A stretch of 30,670 bases of DNA from JANRJY01 sp033763735 (GCA_033763735.1 JANRJY010000114.1:1-30670), one strand, 5' to 3'. Shown: positions 1-8,692, counted from the stretch's first letter. Notes: generated by a model from the letters alone, not told the origin. Program-made: numbers and translations.

Positions 1-67
1 GCGAAAGATTAACCAATCGGTCAAATTTATAATGCGTAACATGTTTAATGGCAACTTTTATAGACAT
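1..67 (-). CDS. Transglutaminase-family protein, N-terminal fragment (runs off left edge)
   Basis: Reading leftwards from an ATG at 67 gives an open frame of 22 codons to the window edge, beginning MSIKVAIKHVTHYKFDRLVN. This resembles the very start of bacterial transglutaminase-like proteins (Bact_transglu_N domain), especially the large DUF2126-containing ones, which open with a 'valHHvTHYrYDrpV'-type strand followed by a conserved 'LSPHxxRLRPAP' stretch; the fragment stops at 'NLS', just where that would begin. Only the N-terminus is visible, so catalytic residues cannot be checked. It is divergent from the FAD oxidoreductase at 307, leaving a 239-base shared upstream region. Confidence 0.65.
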   Translation of the reverse strand, partial: MSIKVAIKHVTHYKFDRLVNLS

Positions 68-306
68 TAGGGCTTGGTTTTTAATGCTGTTTTTAAAAAT
101 AGGACAATAAATGCATAAATGAAAGCGAAAATTTAAAAAACATGCAATTGATTATTGCTTTTTAGTTATTGAAGTTTTTTAAATTATAGTTATTCCGCAT
201 ATTTCAATTCAAATTAAAAAATCATCAAATGTCAGTCCAAAATGTGATTTATATCAATGTATAGAGCACTTTTTAAAGGTAAATTTGTTATATAAATCTA
301 CGAAAT
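68..306. other. AT-rich divergent intergenic region
   Basis: This 239-base spacer separates the leftward transglutaminase-type gene from the rightward FAD oxidoreductase and must hold promoters for both. It is very AT-rich. The only element I can support is the -7-like box at 280-287. No hairpin or palindrome of note was seen. Confidence 0.6.
280..287 (+). promoter_or_regulatory. Candidate Bacteroidetes -7 box for the FAD oxidoreductase
   Basis: TAAATTTG matches the Bacteroidetes sigma-ABfr -7 consensus TAnnTTTG and ends 19 bases before the ATG at 307. No clear TTG sits at the expected -33 distance, so this is a half-match in AT-rich DNA. Confidence 0.35.
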
Positions 307-1803
307 ATGCCTAAAAAGAAAATCATTATTATTGGAGGAGGAGTTGCAGGATTGTCGGCTGGTATATATGGTCAAATGAATGGATTTGATACACATATTC
401 TTGAAATGCATACAATTGCAGGTGGTCAATGCACTGCCTGGAATATAGGCGAATACCGTTTCGATTATTGCCTACATTGGTTGGTTGGTACACGAAGAAC
501 TACTTTTAATGATATTTACAAGGACACTCATATAATAACTGATGAAGTGCAAATAGTGAATCATGATATTCATTCGTATATAACTGATGATGTATATGGC
601 ACATTTATGATATATTCGGATATCGATACGTGGGAAAAGTATTTGCTTGATATATCGCCTGCTGATGAATATGCTATCAATACCTTTTGCTCAAATATGA
701 AAATGGGTGTAAAACTTGAACCCTTCGAAAATGCACCCGGTTGCAGGTCGATATTAGATTATTTAAAAGCAGCTTACAAAATGGGTAGTCTTGCTTTTTT
801 GATGATGAAATATGGCAATATGAGTGCACGCGATTATATTAATTCATTCAATTTTAAAAGTGAAAAAATTAATTACTTTCTTCAGAAATTGTATGGACAA
901 GCCGATTTTTCTGCTTTGGTGGTAATGCTTATGCTAAGTTGGTTTCATGATAAAAATGCAGGATACTTAATTGGTGGTTCGTTGCCAATTGCTGTAAGGA
1001 TGATGAAACGACATAGGGAATTGGGTGGAAAAATATCATTTAAATCAAAAGTTGATAAAATAATTGTAGAGAATAATAAAGCAAAAGGTGTTATTCTTGA
1101 AGATGGCACAAAATTGGAAGCAGATGTGGTATTAAGTGCCGCAGATGGGCATAATACATTATACCACATGTTGGAGGGCAAATTTGTAACCCCTCTATTG
1201 AATGAAGCTTACAAAAACTGGAAACTTTTTAATCCTTTTGTACAAATATCGTTCGGTATCAATGACAAAGTCCCATCTAAAAATATAATAGAAATGTATT
1301 ATACCAAACCTTTCAAACTTGGTAATTTTGAGGTGAAAGATGGTTACTATATTATGAATCAATCGGCTGGTGACTCAACTTTGGCACCCGACGGTAAATC
1401 GTCAGTAATTATAAGGTTTGATACAAATTGGGAAACATGGGAAAAAGTAGCGCCAAATCAATATCACAACGAAAAAGAACTGATACTCAAAGACGCAATT
1501 GATTTATTAGAAAGTCATTACCCCGGTATTGAAGCCAAAATTGAGGTTACTGATGTAAGTACGCCTATTACTGAAAACAGAATTACAGGGGTGTGGAAAG
1601 GTTCGTTTGAAGGTTTTATTCCTGTCGGAAATGTAATTACTTCCAGTATTCCTATGCAATTGCCACATTTGAAAAATTTTTATATGTGTGGGCAATGGAT
1701 ATACCCTGGAGGTGGCATTCCTCCTTCTACACAATCGGGCAGATGGGTAATTCAGACGTTATGTAAGCATTTGAAATTGCCATTTGCAACTAAGCCAGTT
1801 TAA
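307..1803 (+). CDS. FAD/NAD(P)-dependent oxidoreductase, phytoene desaturase/CrtISO-like
   Basis: This 498-residue flavoprotein begins with a Rossmann dinucleotide-binding strand and GxGxxG-type loop (G10, G12, G15 in IIIIGGGVAGLSAG), followed by the acidic strand end (LEMHTIAGGQC) typical of amine-oxidase/CrtI-type enzymes. The C-terminus has the family's FAD-contact motif (MCGQWIYPGGGIPPSTQSGR, about 460-480), and about 500 residues is normal for the family. Such enzymes desaturate, isomerise or saturate polyene lipids (carotenoids, retinol), but the substrate cannot be read from sequence. No carotenoid genes (crtB, crtY, crtZ) flank it, so a carotenoid role is inference only. It has no signal peptide. 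A short inverted repeat follows the stop. Confidence 0.85.
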   Translation: MPKKKIIIIGGGVAGLSAGIYGQMNGFDTHILEMHTIAGGQCTAWNIGEYRFDYCLHWLVGTRRTTFNDIYKDTHIITDEVQIVNHDIHSYITDDVYGTFMIYSDIDTWEKYLLDISPADEYAINTFCSNMKMGVKLEPFENAPGCRSILDYLKAAYKMGSLAFLMMKYGNMSARDYINSFNFKSEKINYFLQKLYGQADFSALVVMLMLSWFHDKNAGYLIGGSLPIAVRMMKRHRELGGKISFKSKVDKIIVENNKAKGVILEDGTKLEADVVLSAADGHNTLYHMLEGKFVTPLLNEAYKNWKLFNPFVQISFGINDKVPSKNIIEMYYTKPFKLGNFEVKDGYYIMNQSAGDSTLAPDGKSSVIIRFDTNWETWEKVAPNQYHNEKELILKDAIDLLESHYPGIEAKIEVTDVSTPITENRITGVWKGSFEGFIPVGNVITSSIPMQLPHLKNFYMCGQWIYPGGGIPPSTQSGRWVIQTLCKHLKLPFATKPV

Positions 1804-1840
1804 GTGCGGTATTTTGAAGATTTTTTGAACTAATAATCTA

Positions 1841-1864
1841 AATTCAATGTTGGTACATTGAATT
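1841..1864 (+). terminator. Hairpin after the FAD oxidoreductase (possible terminator)
   Basis: AATTCAATGT and ACATTGAATT form a perfect 10-bp stem with a TGGT loop, 38 bases after the preceding stop. The 3' side (CGATTTTGAATTTT) is only moderately T-rich, so it may be a weak terminator or an operator for the pirin gene starting at 1905. Confidence 0.4.
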
Positions 1865-1904
1865 CGATTTTGAATTTTAGTCATTTAATAGTATTCTTGA
1901 AATT

Positions 1905-2777
1905 ATGAAACGTTCAGATTTTATAAAAAAAGGCTTACTTGGCACTGGGATGTTTGCAGCCTCTGCTACGTTAGGTAATATTATCAATAATGATATTGAT
2001 GAACTTGAAAAGCTAGAAATTATCGGATTCAATCATATTCCTAACACAAAATCTAAAATTATGGCAAATACTATCTTACATAAAGCTGATTCGAGAGGTA
2101 ATGCGAATCATGGTTGGTTACAAAGTTATCATTCATTTAGCTTTGCTAATTATTACAATCCTGAACGAATGCACTTTGGTGTACTTAGGGTATTAAATGA
2201 TGATACTGTTGCTCCGGCAATGGGATTTGGAACACATCCACATGACAATATGGAAATTATCAGCATTCCACTGGAAGGTGATTTGGAGCATAAGGACAGC
2301 ATGGGAAATGTAGCAGTGATTAAAAAAGGAGATGTTCAAGTAATGAGTGCAGGTACGGGAATTTTTCATAGTGAATATAATAAAAATAAGAATGAACCTG
2401 TCAAATTCTTGCAAATTTGGGTGTTTCCTAACAAAAAAAGTGTAACCCCAAGGTACGACCAAATAACACTCAATGAGGCAGATAGGCATAATCAGTTTCA
2501 ACAAATATTATCTCCAAGTCCGGATGATGCAGGTGTGTGGATACACCAAGATGCTTGGTTTCACTTAGGTAAATTTGATAAAGGAAAACAAGTTGAATAC
2601 ACCATTAAGAAACCCGGAAATGGTGTATATGCTTTTATATTAAATGGCAATGTGACCATTGATAATCAGGTGCTTAACAAACGTGATGGATTGGGTATTT
2701 GGGATACTAACAAAATATCATTACAATCTGATACAGATTCGGAAATATTGTTAATGGAAGTGCCAATGGGTATATAA
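1905..2777 (+). CDS. Pirin-family cupin protein with N-terminal export-like extension
   Basis: Residues about 55-290 form a bicupin of the pirin/YhhW family. The four metal ligands of pirins appear intact: H111 and H113 (GTHPHDNMEI), H155 and E157 (GTGIFHSEYN). YhhW and human pirin show quercetin 2,3-dioxygenase activity in vitro; the physiological role here is unknown. The protein is about 50 residues longer than usual: it opens MKRSDFIKKGLLGTGMFAAS, resembling the Tat-type leaders of Bacteroidota but with KR rather than RR. An internal ATG (M53, base 2061) would give a standard cytoplasmic pirin. The upstream ATG is kept because the extension is in frame and looks like a leader. Its neighbours (FAD enzyme upstream, amidohydrolase downstream) give no clear pathway. 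Confidence 0.85.
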   Translation: MKRSDFIKKGLLGTGMFAASATLGNIINNDIDELEKLEIIGFNHIPNTKSKIMANTILHKADSRGNANHGWLQSYHSFSFANYYNPERMHFGVLRVLNDDTVAPAMGFGTHPHDNMEIISIPLEGDLEHKDSMGNVAVIKKGDVQVMSAGTGIFHSEYNKNKNEPVKFLQIWVFPNKKSVTPRYDQITLNEADRHNQFQQILSPSPDDAGVWIHQDAWFHLGKFDKGKQVEYTIKKPGNGVYAFILNGNVTIDNQVLNKRDGLGIWDTNKISLQSDTDSEILLMEVPMGI

Positions 2778-2853
2778 TGCATTTAAAAAAAATTCTAATT
2801 AAGATTCTCTTTGTTCTTTTTATTTATAGATTTAAATGTTTAATTAAATCATA

Positions 2854-4134
2854 ATGAGAATCTTATTTAGTTTATTATTTATAAGTTGCACCGTTTTTGC
2901 CCAAACGATAAGTCAAAAAATAGATGCTTTCGCAAAAGAAGTTGAACCTCAGGTGATTCAATGGCGAAGAGAAATACATCAAAACCCTGAACTTTCAAAT
3001 CGTGAATTTAAAACTTCCGAAAAGATTGCTGCACATTTGCGCAAATTAGGCATAGAGGTTCAAACCGGAATTGCCCACACCGGTGTTGTAGGTATATTAA
3101 AAGGTTCAAAACCAGGTCCGTGTATAGCTTTGAGAGCTGATATGGATGCATTACCTGTGTCTGAAACAGTTGATTTGCCTTTTGCTTCAAAAGTAAAAGC
3201 AAATTATCGAGGTCAATCTACAGGCGTGATGCATGCTTGTGGGCACGATACGCATGTAGCCATTTTGATGGGGGTAGCAGAAGTTTTGACTAAAATGAAA
3301 GGGGATCTTAAAGGTACGGTTAAGTTTATTTTTCAACCGGCTGAAGAAGGTGCTCCAGAAGGAGAAGAGGGAGGTGCTGAACTTATGGTAAAACAAGGAG
3401 TGCTAAATAACCCCAAAGTGGATGTTATTTTTGGTTTACACATTGATTCAAAACTTGAAATAGGTAAAATTACTTATAAACCGGAGGGTGTAGCTGCTGC
3501 AGTTGATGAATTCAAAATTGTAGTATATGGTAAACAAACACATGGTGCTTATCCTTGGTTTGGTGTAGATCCTATAGTTACTTCAGCTCAAATAATTAAT
3601 GGATTACAAACATTAGTAAGCCGAAACTTACAAATAACAGAAGCTCCTGCTGTGGTAACTGTAGGAGCCATTCATGGAGGCATAAGAGAAAATATTATTC
3701 CGGATAGTGTAGTTATGATTGGTACAATTAGAACCCTTGACTCAAATATGCAAATTGTTTTACATAAAAGATTTAAAGAAATTGTAACAAAAATTGCAGA
3801 GTCAGCGGGTGCAGCCGTCAAAATAACGATTGACAAAATGTATCCAGTTGTGTATAATGATCCATCATTGACTTCGAAAATGTTACCTACATTGCAGAAA
3901 GTAGCTGGTACCAAAAATGTAATTCTAAAAAAGGCAGAAACGGGGGCAGAAGACTTTGCATTTTTCCAAAAGAAAGTTCCGGGATTATATTTTGAAATAG
4001 GAGGGAGGCCAACTAATATTTCTGAAGCATTGGCTCCAGCTCATCACACGCCAACATTTTATATTGATGAATCGGGGATGATTATTGGTGTAAAGGCATT
4101 TGCTAATATGATTTTTGATTATAAAGGGAATTAA
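2854..4134 (+). CDS. Exported M20-family amidohydrolase / peptidase
   Basis: This 426-residue zinc amidohydrolase belongs to the M20D group (N-acyl-amino-acid, hippurate or indole-acetyl-amino-acid hydrolases). Visible motifs are RADMDALP (94-101), HACGHDTH (127-134) with the metal-binding Cys and His, and QPAEEG with the catalytic and metal-binding glutamates. The middle third is the usual dimerisation domain, and a C-terminal 'ETGAEDFAFF' plus 'LAPAHHTPTF' complete the metal site. A signal peptide (MRILFSLLFISCTVFAQ) implies action in the periplasm or outside the cell, where it would release amino acids from N-acylated forms. The stop lies 9 bases from the convergent end of the NadR-type kinase. 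Confidence 0.9.
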   Translation: MRILFSLLFISCTVFAQTISQKIDAFAKEVEPQVIQWRREIHQNPELSNREFKTSEKIAAHLRKLGIEVQTGIAHTGVVGILKGSKPGPCIALRADMDALPVSETVDLPFASKVKANYRGQSTGVMHACGHDTHVAILMGVAEVLTKMKGDLKGTVKFIFQPAEEGAPEGEEGGAELMVKQGVLNNPKVDVIFGLHIDSKLEIGKITYKPEGVAAAVDEFKIVVYGKQTHGAYPWFGVDPIVTSAQIINGLQTLVSRNLQITEAPAVVTVGAIHGGIRENIIPDSVVMIGTIRTLDSNMQIVLHKRFKEIVTKIAESAGAAVKITIDKMYPVVYNDPSLTSKMLPTLQKVAGTKNVILKKAETGAEDFAFFQKKVPGLYFEIGGRPTNISEALAPAHHTPTFYIDESGMIIGVKAFANMIFDYKGN

Positions 4135-4143
4135 AAATCAGAG

Positions 4144-4692
4144 TTAATTTTCCAAAATCTTTATAGCTCTTTGCAACCTTTGGTCATAATCACCACTTAT
4201 GATTATATATTTCTGTTTGTTTTCAATCAGGGTGTTTTCAAAAAGTTCAAATAGTTCTTTTCTTGCATAAGGACGGTCACGAAGTGGATCATCAACCCAA
4301 GGCACATCGATATCCATAAGTAAATAGAGATTGTATGTCCTTTGACCAATAATGCCATTCAACCATTGGTAATTTTTCCCATAATAATATTTCACATACA
4401 CAGCAGTTTGCAAAGGATTGGTATCGCAAAACAAGTATGTATGCGCCTGATTTTGAAGGGCATCTTCATCAGAAATTTGTCCAATCACAATTGAAGGAAT
4501 ATCTGATTCGGTACATATTTCGCTACTACTGGGTGTGTTTGGGTCATAAAAATTACGTTTGTTTTCCAAATATGCCCTTGCAAATTCGGGTACCCACAGT
4601 GTGTTAAAATGTGTAGCCAGTTGTTGAGCTAACATAGTTTTTCCTGTTGATTCCGGACCATAAAGCACTATTTTTTTTACTTGTTTAGTCAT
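4144..4692 (-). CDS. NadR-type ribosylnicotinamide kinase (AAA_28 ATPase)
   Basis: This 182-residue P-loop protein has a Walker A motif at residues 12-19 (GPESTGKT) and matches the C-terminal kinase domain of E. coli NadR, which phosphorylates nicotinamide riboside to NMN. The adenylyltransferase (HxGH) and DNA-binding domains of full NadR are absent, so it is a stand-alone kinase. 'DIDVPWVDDPLRDRPYARKE' resembles the substrate/LID region. Its start overlaps the end of pnuC by 8 bases, so the two are surely co-transcribed: PnuC imports the riboside and this enzyme traps it as NMN. The pairing supports the kinase assignment strongly. Confidence 0.88.
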   Translation of the reverse strand: MTKQVKKIVLYGPESTGKTMLAQQLATHFNTLWVPEFARAYLENKRNFYDPNTPSSSEICTESDIPSIVIGQISDEDALQNQAHTYLFCDTNPLQTAVYVKYYYGKNYQWLNGIIGQRTYNLYLLMDIDVPWVDDPLRDRPYARKELFELFENTLIENKQKYIIISGDYDQRLQRAIKILEN

Positions 4693-5275
4693 TCGAATCT
4701 TTTGAGATATTAAGTTTCAATGATTTGTTCCAACTCATCCATCCATATACGGCTAAAAACAGAAGAATTAAATACAAAACGGAAGTAACATACAAATGTT
4801 TGTGAACAAACAAACCAATGTATATGATATTGGCAACAATCCAAAGAATCCAATTCTCGATTTTTTTACGTCCCAAAAGTATTTGAGCAACCACACTCAA
4901 GGCTGTAGTAGTACTATCCATAAATGGCACATCGGAATCTGTATAATTATCTAAAAACCAATACAATATAGCGTTTAGAAATATGATGGACAACAATATA
5001 TATATCCAATCAAATAAAGAAGATGAACTTACTGCTAATTCTTTCCCATTATCATTTTTTGTAAACCACTTATACCAACCATAAAAATTAAGAATTAAAA
5101 AAAATATTTGTAGTGAAGCATCTCCATACAGTTTCGCATTGAAAAATACGATGGTATACATTACAACGCTTACCATAGCAATTGGCCATCCCCAAATATT
5201 TTGACGGGTATTGAGGTAGACGCATATGATAGCAGATACAAACCCAATAATTTCTAGCCAATCAATTTCAAACAT
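4685..5275 (-). CDS. pnuC: PnuC nicotinamide riboside transporter
   Basis: This 196-residue polytopic membrane protein of the PnuC family has about seven hydrophobic segments and the family's hallmark aromatic stretches (NIWGWPIAMVSVVMYTIVF, 'LNFYGWYKW', 'ENWILWIVANIIYIG'). PnuC lets nicotinamide riboside diffuse across the inner membrane, driven by intracellular phosphorylation. The length is normal for the family. The gene overlaps the downstream NadR-type kinase by 8 bases. A terminator-like hairpin ends only 14 bases upstream of the start codon, leaving little room for a separate promoter. Confidence 0.92.
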   Translation of the reverse strand: MFEIDWLEIIGFVSAIICVYLNTRQNIWGWPIAMVSVVMYTIVFFNAKLYGDASLQIFFLILNFYGWYKWFTKNDNGKELAVSSSSLFDWIYILLSIIFLNAILYWFLDNYTDSDVPFMDSTTTALSVVAQILLGRKKIENWILWIVANIIYIGLFVHKHLYVTSVLYLILLFLAVYGWMSWNKSLKLNISKDSND

Positions 5276-5289
5276 TTGTCAAAAATAGA

Positions 5290-5317
5290 AAAGGCTGCCC
5301 AATGTTAAGCAGCCTTT
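5290..5317 (-). terminator. Rho-independent terminator between lipoprotein gene and pnuC
   Basis: AAAGGCTGC and GCAGCCTTT form a perfect 9-bp GC-containing stem with a 10-base loop. On the minus strand it is followed by TTCTATTTTTG, so it fits a terminator for the lipoprotein gene ending at 5341. It also lies in the leader of pnuC (start 5275) and could act as an attenuator. Confidence 0.7.
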
Positions 5318-5340
5318 CGATTATTAATATATTTAAAATT

Positions 5341-6315
5341 TTACCAGTTAACCGTTTTACTTCTTGTTTGTCCATTAAATCCAACAAATGAAATAGCATA
5401 TCCGCCTGCACAACCATCAGCATCAGCTAATATAGATTCCGTAACAGTAAGTTGTTTTCCGTTTGCAGCAGAAGTAACTTGGTGAATTCTTTGTCCTTGA
5501 CTTGGGAAATATGCACATGCCCACTTACTAATAATTGGAGTTGAAATACGGGTAAAGAAAGTATCACCAAACCTATTAGTTCCCCAAGTAACAACGTCTG
5601 AAAATCCACCTTGAGTACCAAAACCAGTAATGGTTTGGGTGTAATCTTTATCCCAAGTAATTTGACGAGCTACATTCCAATTGCGAGTTTTTCCATTAGG
5701 GAAGGTAAGTGACATATTGTTGGATTCTACTTTGTGAATCACCAATGGCGAAGGGTTTAACGACATATTCACTCTTACAAAACCACCATTAACATTGGTT
5801 ACAGTGTGCAAACCATTTATTTCAACATATGCGGTATCTTGGTTTCCTCTTCTATCTACTCTTCTCATCGTATATCCTGAAAAAGATACAGTCCAAGTTG
5901 CACCTACATCGCTAAATTTAGCACCATTGGTAAGTGTAAGAACTATTGTTCCTGATCGAACTTTTTTCTCACAAACAGAACGATCGTAAGTAATTGTAAC
6001 AGATTTAGAAGCTCCGTTAACAGTTGATGTAAAATTTGTACTTGTTACTACAGTACATCCACTTGTTTGAATGGCATCATCAATGCGTGCTCCAGAAGAA
6101 CCTGCAAGTGCATTACCGGCATCGTTCATGGCAGCATCAATTTGAGTGCTGGCATTATTTTGGTCGCCAGCATTTTGGACTTGAGCTGTTTCATCATCGG
6201 TTGAGGCTGAAGCAGTAGTGGCTGGAGTAGGATCGGAACTTTTTCTGGTACACGAGGTTGTGATGTACCCAACACAGGCTAGAATTAAAGCGGTATTTAA
6301 AATGATTTTTTTCAT
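5341..6315 (-). CDS. Hypothetical lipoprotein, unknown family
   Basis: The 324-residue product opens MKKIILNTALILACVGYITT and continues SCTRKSS, giving two possible lipobox cysteines (C14 in LILAC, C22 in TTSC); the latter, followed by charged and Ser-rich residues, fits Bacteroidota lipoproteins better. A low-complexity linker (residues about 25-75, rich in T, S, A, D, Q and N) precedes a beta-rich domain with repeated Thr/Ser/Gly strands and several cysteines (in SGCTVVTS, DRSVCEKK, KWACAYFP, DADGCAGG). I do not recognise a named domain. It is probably anchored in the outer membrane. The gene is flanked downstream by a good terminator and upstream by a 279-base spacer, so it is likely a single transcription unit. 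Confidence 0.75.
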   Translation of the reverse strand: MKKIILNTALILACVGYITTSCTRKSSDPTPATTASASTDDETAQVQNAGDQNNASTQIDAAMNDAGNALAGSSGARIDDAIQTSGCTVVTSTNFTSTVNGASKSVTITYDRSVCEKKVRSGTIVLTLTNGAKFSDVGATWTVSFSGYTMRRVDRRGNQDTAYVEINGLHTVTNVNGGFVRVNMSLNPSPLVIHKVESNNMSLTFPNGKTRNWNVARQITWDKDYTQTITGFGTQGGFSDVVTWGTNRFGDTFFTRISTPIISKWACAYFPSQGQRIHQVTSAANGKQLTVTESILADADGCAGGYAISFVGFNGQTRSKTVNW

Positions 6316-6594
6316 GGTTTTAATTTATTTGTTTTGGAATTATGATGTTTGGATGCAATTCAAAAGCAAAGGTTTAATCCCATTGAAAATATAATTTAAT
6401 TGAATGAATAGATTATAAAATATTAAGGGCTCTTTTTTTTGATTTTTGGTTGTTGGTTTTTGGTTTTCAAATAAACATTTTAGCATTTTCTAAATTCATA
6501 ACTTTATTTCAAAAAATTTGAGAATTTATTTACAAAAAAAGATTTGTCCAACAATAACAATTAAAAATTTTGAACAAATGGTAGTGATATTAAC
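6316..6594. other. Intergenic spacer with low-complexity T/G-rich patch
   Basis: This 279-base AT-rich spacer lies between the end of the LolA-like gene and the start of the lipoprotein gene, both leftward. At about 6430-6470 it has a degenerate tandem pattern of TTTTTGG/TTGG units (TTTTTGGTTGTTGGTTTTTG). No clear promoter motif or hairpin was found. Confidence 0.5.
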
Positions 6595-7347
6595 TTATTT
6601 CTCTCTCCAGTGTGTATCTGAAAAATGAGCCGGGTCAAATAATTTTTCATTGAACTTATTATTAGCCTTCACTTCGGCATAATGTTCTTTTTTAACCATT
6701 TTTCCATTTACAAATATTTCCACTCGTTCTTCCACCCAAGCTTTACCTACCTTTGCATGCTCTAGATAATGCACATCTTCAAGTTCGCCATCTTCCTCAC
6801 TAAAGTTAATGTCGCGCACGATGTATAATTCTTGTTTGTCAATCCAAAACTGGGGTGATTTTTCATCTGCTTTATCTGTAGTACCTACCACATATACCGG
6901 ACGTCCTTTGTAATTATCTTCCCTGAATTTAGTCATATCATATCCGTGTTTTTTGCATTCTTTGATAGCTTCATCTATTTCCATGAAATAAATATCTCCG
7001 GTAAGTAACCCAACATCAATCATACAGGGTTTTTCGGAAATTTTTTTACCGTCTTTAAATAGGTATATTTTGTCATCTGCAACTATATAGCCTTCTTTCA
7101 TTGGAGTAGGTCCCATATCGTTGCGAAACTTGCCAGGGAAATGAAAAGCCTCAAATGACAAACTTCTTTTGGAAATTTTGCCATTTTCGTCATAGTCCTC
7201 ATTGAGTTGAATAAAGGTGATATTTGCGTTAAAGTTTCCCGCATATTTTTTGTGCATTTCTCTTACTAATGATTCTGCATCTTTGATTTGGGCTAACAAA
7301 TTAATTGAGCTAAATGCAAATAATAAATAAATGAATATCTTTTTCAT
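6595..7347 (-). CDS. Exported LolA-like protein (outer-membrane lipoprotein-sorting fold)
   Basis: This 250-residue protein has a signal peptide (MKKIFIYLLFAFSSINLLAQ), then a region matching the LolA/LolB-like half-barrel layout: 'AESLVREMHKKYAGNF..ANITFIQ', a run of beta strands with 'FHFPGKFRND', 'DDKIYLFKDGKKISE', and 'PQFWIDKQELYIVRDINF'. Proteins of this fold bind lipid or lipoprotein acyl chains in the periplasm. It differs from classical LolA in length and lacks a recognisable LolA-specific motif, so the function is open. It starts 4 bases after the stop of the S41 peptidase gene, so the two are one operon and may act in the same envelope process. Confidence 0.65.
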   Translation of the reverse strand: MKKIFIYLLFAFSSINLLAQIKDAESLVREMHKKYAGNFNANITFIQLNEDYDENGKISKRSLSFEAFHFPGKFRNDMGPTPMKEGYIVADDKIYLFKDGKKISEKPCMIDVGLLTGDIYFMEIDEAIKECKKHGYDMTKFREDNYKGRPVYVVGTTDKADEKSPQFWIDKQELYIVRDINFSEEDGELEDVHYLEHAKVGKAWVEERVEIFVNGKMVKKEHYAEVKANNKFNEKLFDPAHFSDTHWREK

Positions 7348-7351
7348 AATT

Positions 7352-8692
7352 CTATTTGTTTAAAATAAGTACACTTCTTGGTTTAGGATATATAAATGTA
7401 TGGCTTTGATCAATAAATTCTTCTCTCATAATAGTACCGGAAAACTGTCCTGTGCTTATATAATTCACTGCTTCCTTTAGGCAATTATCTCTAGTATCAC
7501 CCCAATCATAACGTACTATATCATATCGGTAAGCATTAGGAGATAATCCACTGGAATAATTTCCCTCATCATTACCATTAAATATAGATAATACGATAGG
7601 GAAAATCAAATAATTCTGATAACCAAGTGGAATGGATGCATAGGGTTTTCCATAGGTTTTATTTCCAATAATAAAAACATTTTCCCTTCCAAATGCGGGA
7701 TACAATCCATTGATAACGGCTTCGCTTGCTGATGCAGTATATTTTGATGCAATAAAAAACACTCTGTTGATATTTAATGTGTTAGGTATAGAATCATTAA
7801 ATTTTATAGAAGTATTTTCACTTTGATAGTCTTGGTTATACTTCATGCGGTACAAATCCTTTCCTTTGCCTTTGTTCCCGGCAATTAATGATGAAAGTTG
7901 TACCGCAATATCTAAAATTCCGCCACCATTATACCTTAAATCAACAATAAGTTCGTTAATTCCATTTGATTTGAAGTATGCAAATGCATTAGTTAACTCC
8001 TGTTCAGATGTTTCGATAAACGAGTTAAAAACTAAATAACCAATTTTTTTACTTCCTCTATTGATAATGCTTTTGTGAAGTACTGTTTGAGAGGTGTATG
8101 AAATGCCTGATACTGTTGCGGTTACGGTTTTGTTGGCAGTGTCTTTGAGTTCTAGTTGTATGGTACTTTGGCTCATTATAGTTGCATATGATTGATCTTT
8201 GATTGCGGTTTCAATATCTTTTCCGCCTATTTTGATGATTCTTTCGCCACGATATAATCCTGCTTTTGCCGCTGCCGAATTAGGCTCAACATAAAATAAT
8301 GCCACAGTGCTGCTATCATCTCTGCCAACTACAAACCCAGGGTCAAATGACGTTCCGGAATTGAAATATTGTTCAGTGGTTTGTTTGTCAGCTATAAAAG
8401 TGAATCGGTCCTCCGGTTTTTTCTTCAAGTCATCAACCAAATCCTGAGGGTCTGAAAATTTATTATAATCATAACCTTTTGGAGTATTTGAATTCCAATA
8501 ATATACATCTCTGAAAATATAATAAATGGCTTCATTAAAAGAACTGTATTGCCGTTCCAATGTATCCTGATATAATACGGGTAGTTTGCCGACTTCGCTA
8601 TTTGCTGGTGTTGGAGATGAATTATCAGACTTTTTGCATGAATAAAAAAGTAAAACGCCGACTACGATAAATAATATTTTTTTAAAAACCAT
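7352..8692 (-). CDS. S41-family C-terminal-processing peptidase lipoprotein
   Basis: This 446-residue lipoprotein has a lipobox at FYSC (C19) followed by KKSDNSS. A PDZ-like domain spans about 110-190 ('VEPNSAAAKAGLYRGERIIKIGGKDI'), and the tail-specific protease domain follows ('ELIVDLRYNGGG', 250-258). The catalytic pair is visible: S323 in TASASE and K349 in TYGKP. This class usually degrades or trims envelope proteins at their C-termini. The layout of lipobox, N-terminal helical cap, PDZ and S41 is common in Bacteroidota. It is translationally close to the LolA-like gene downstream (4-base gap) and 34 bases after panB. Confidence 0.9.
   Translation of the reverse strand: MVFKKILFIVVGVLLFYSCKKSDNSSPTPANSEVGKLPVLYQDTLERQYSSFNEAIYYIFRDVYYWNSNTPKGYDYNKFSDPQDLVDDLKKKPEDRFTFIADKQTTEQYFNSGTSFDPGFVVGRDDSSTVALFYVEPNSAAAKAGLYRGERIIKIGGKDIETAIKDQSYATIMSQSTIQLELKDTANKTVTATVSGISYTSQTVLHKSIINRGSKKIGYLVFNSFIETSEQELTNAFAYFKSNGINELIVDLRYNGGGILDIAVQLSSLIAGNKGKGKDLYRMKYNQDYQSENTSIKFNDSIPNTLNINRVFFIASKYTASASEAVINGLYPAFGRENVFIIGNKTYGKPYASIPLGYQNYLIFPIVLSIFNGNDEGNYSSGLSPNAYRYDIVRYDWGDTRDNCLKEAVNYISTGQFSGTIMREEFIDQSHTFIYPKPRSVLILNK

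Noticed and set aside
945..1734. Antisense open frames inside the FAD oxidoreductase
   Set aside because: They lie fully within a well-supported gene and show no motifs or family-like sequence.
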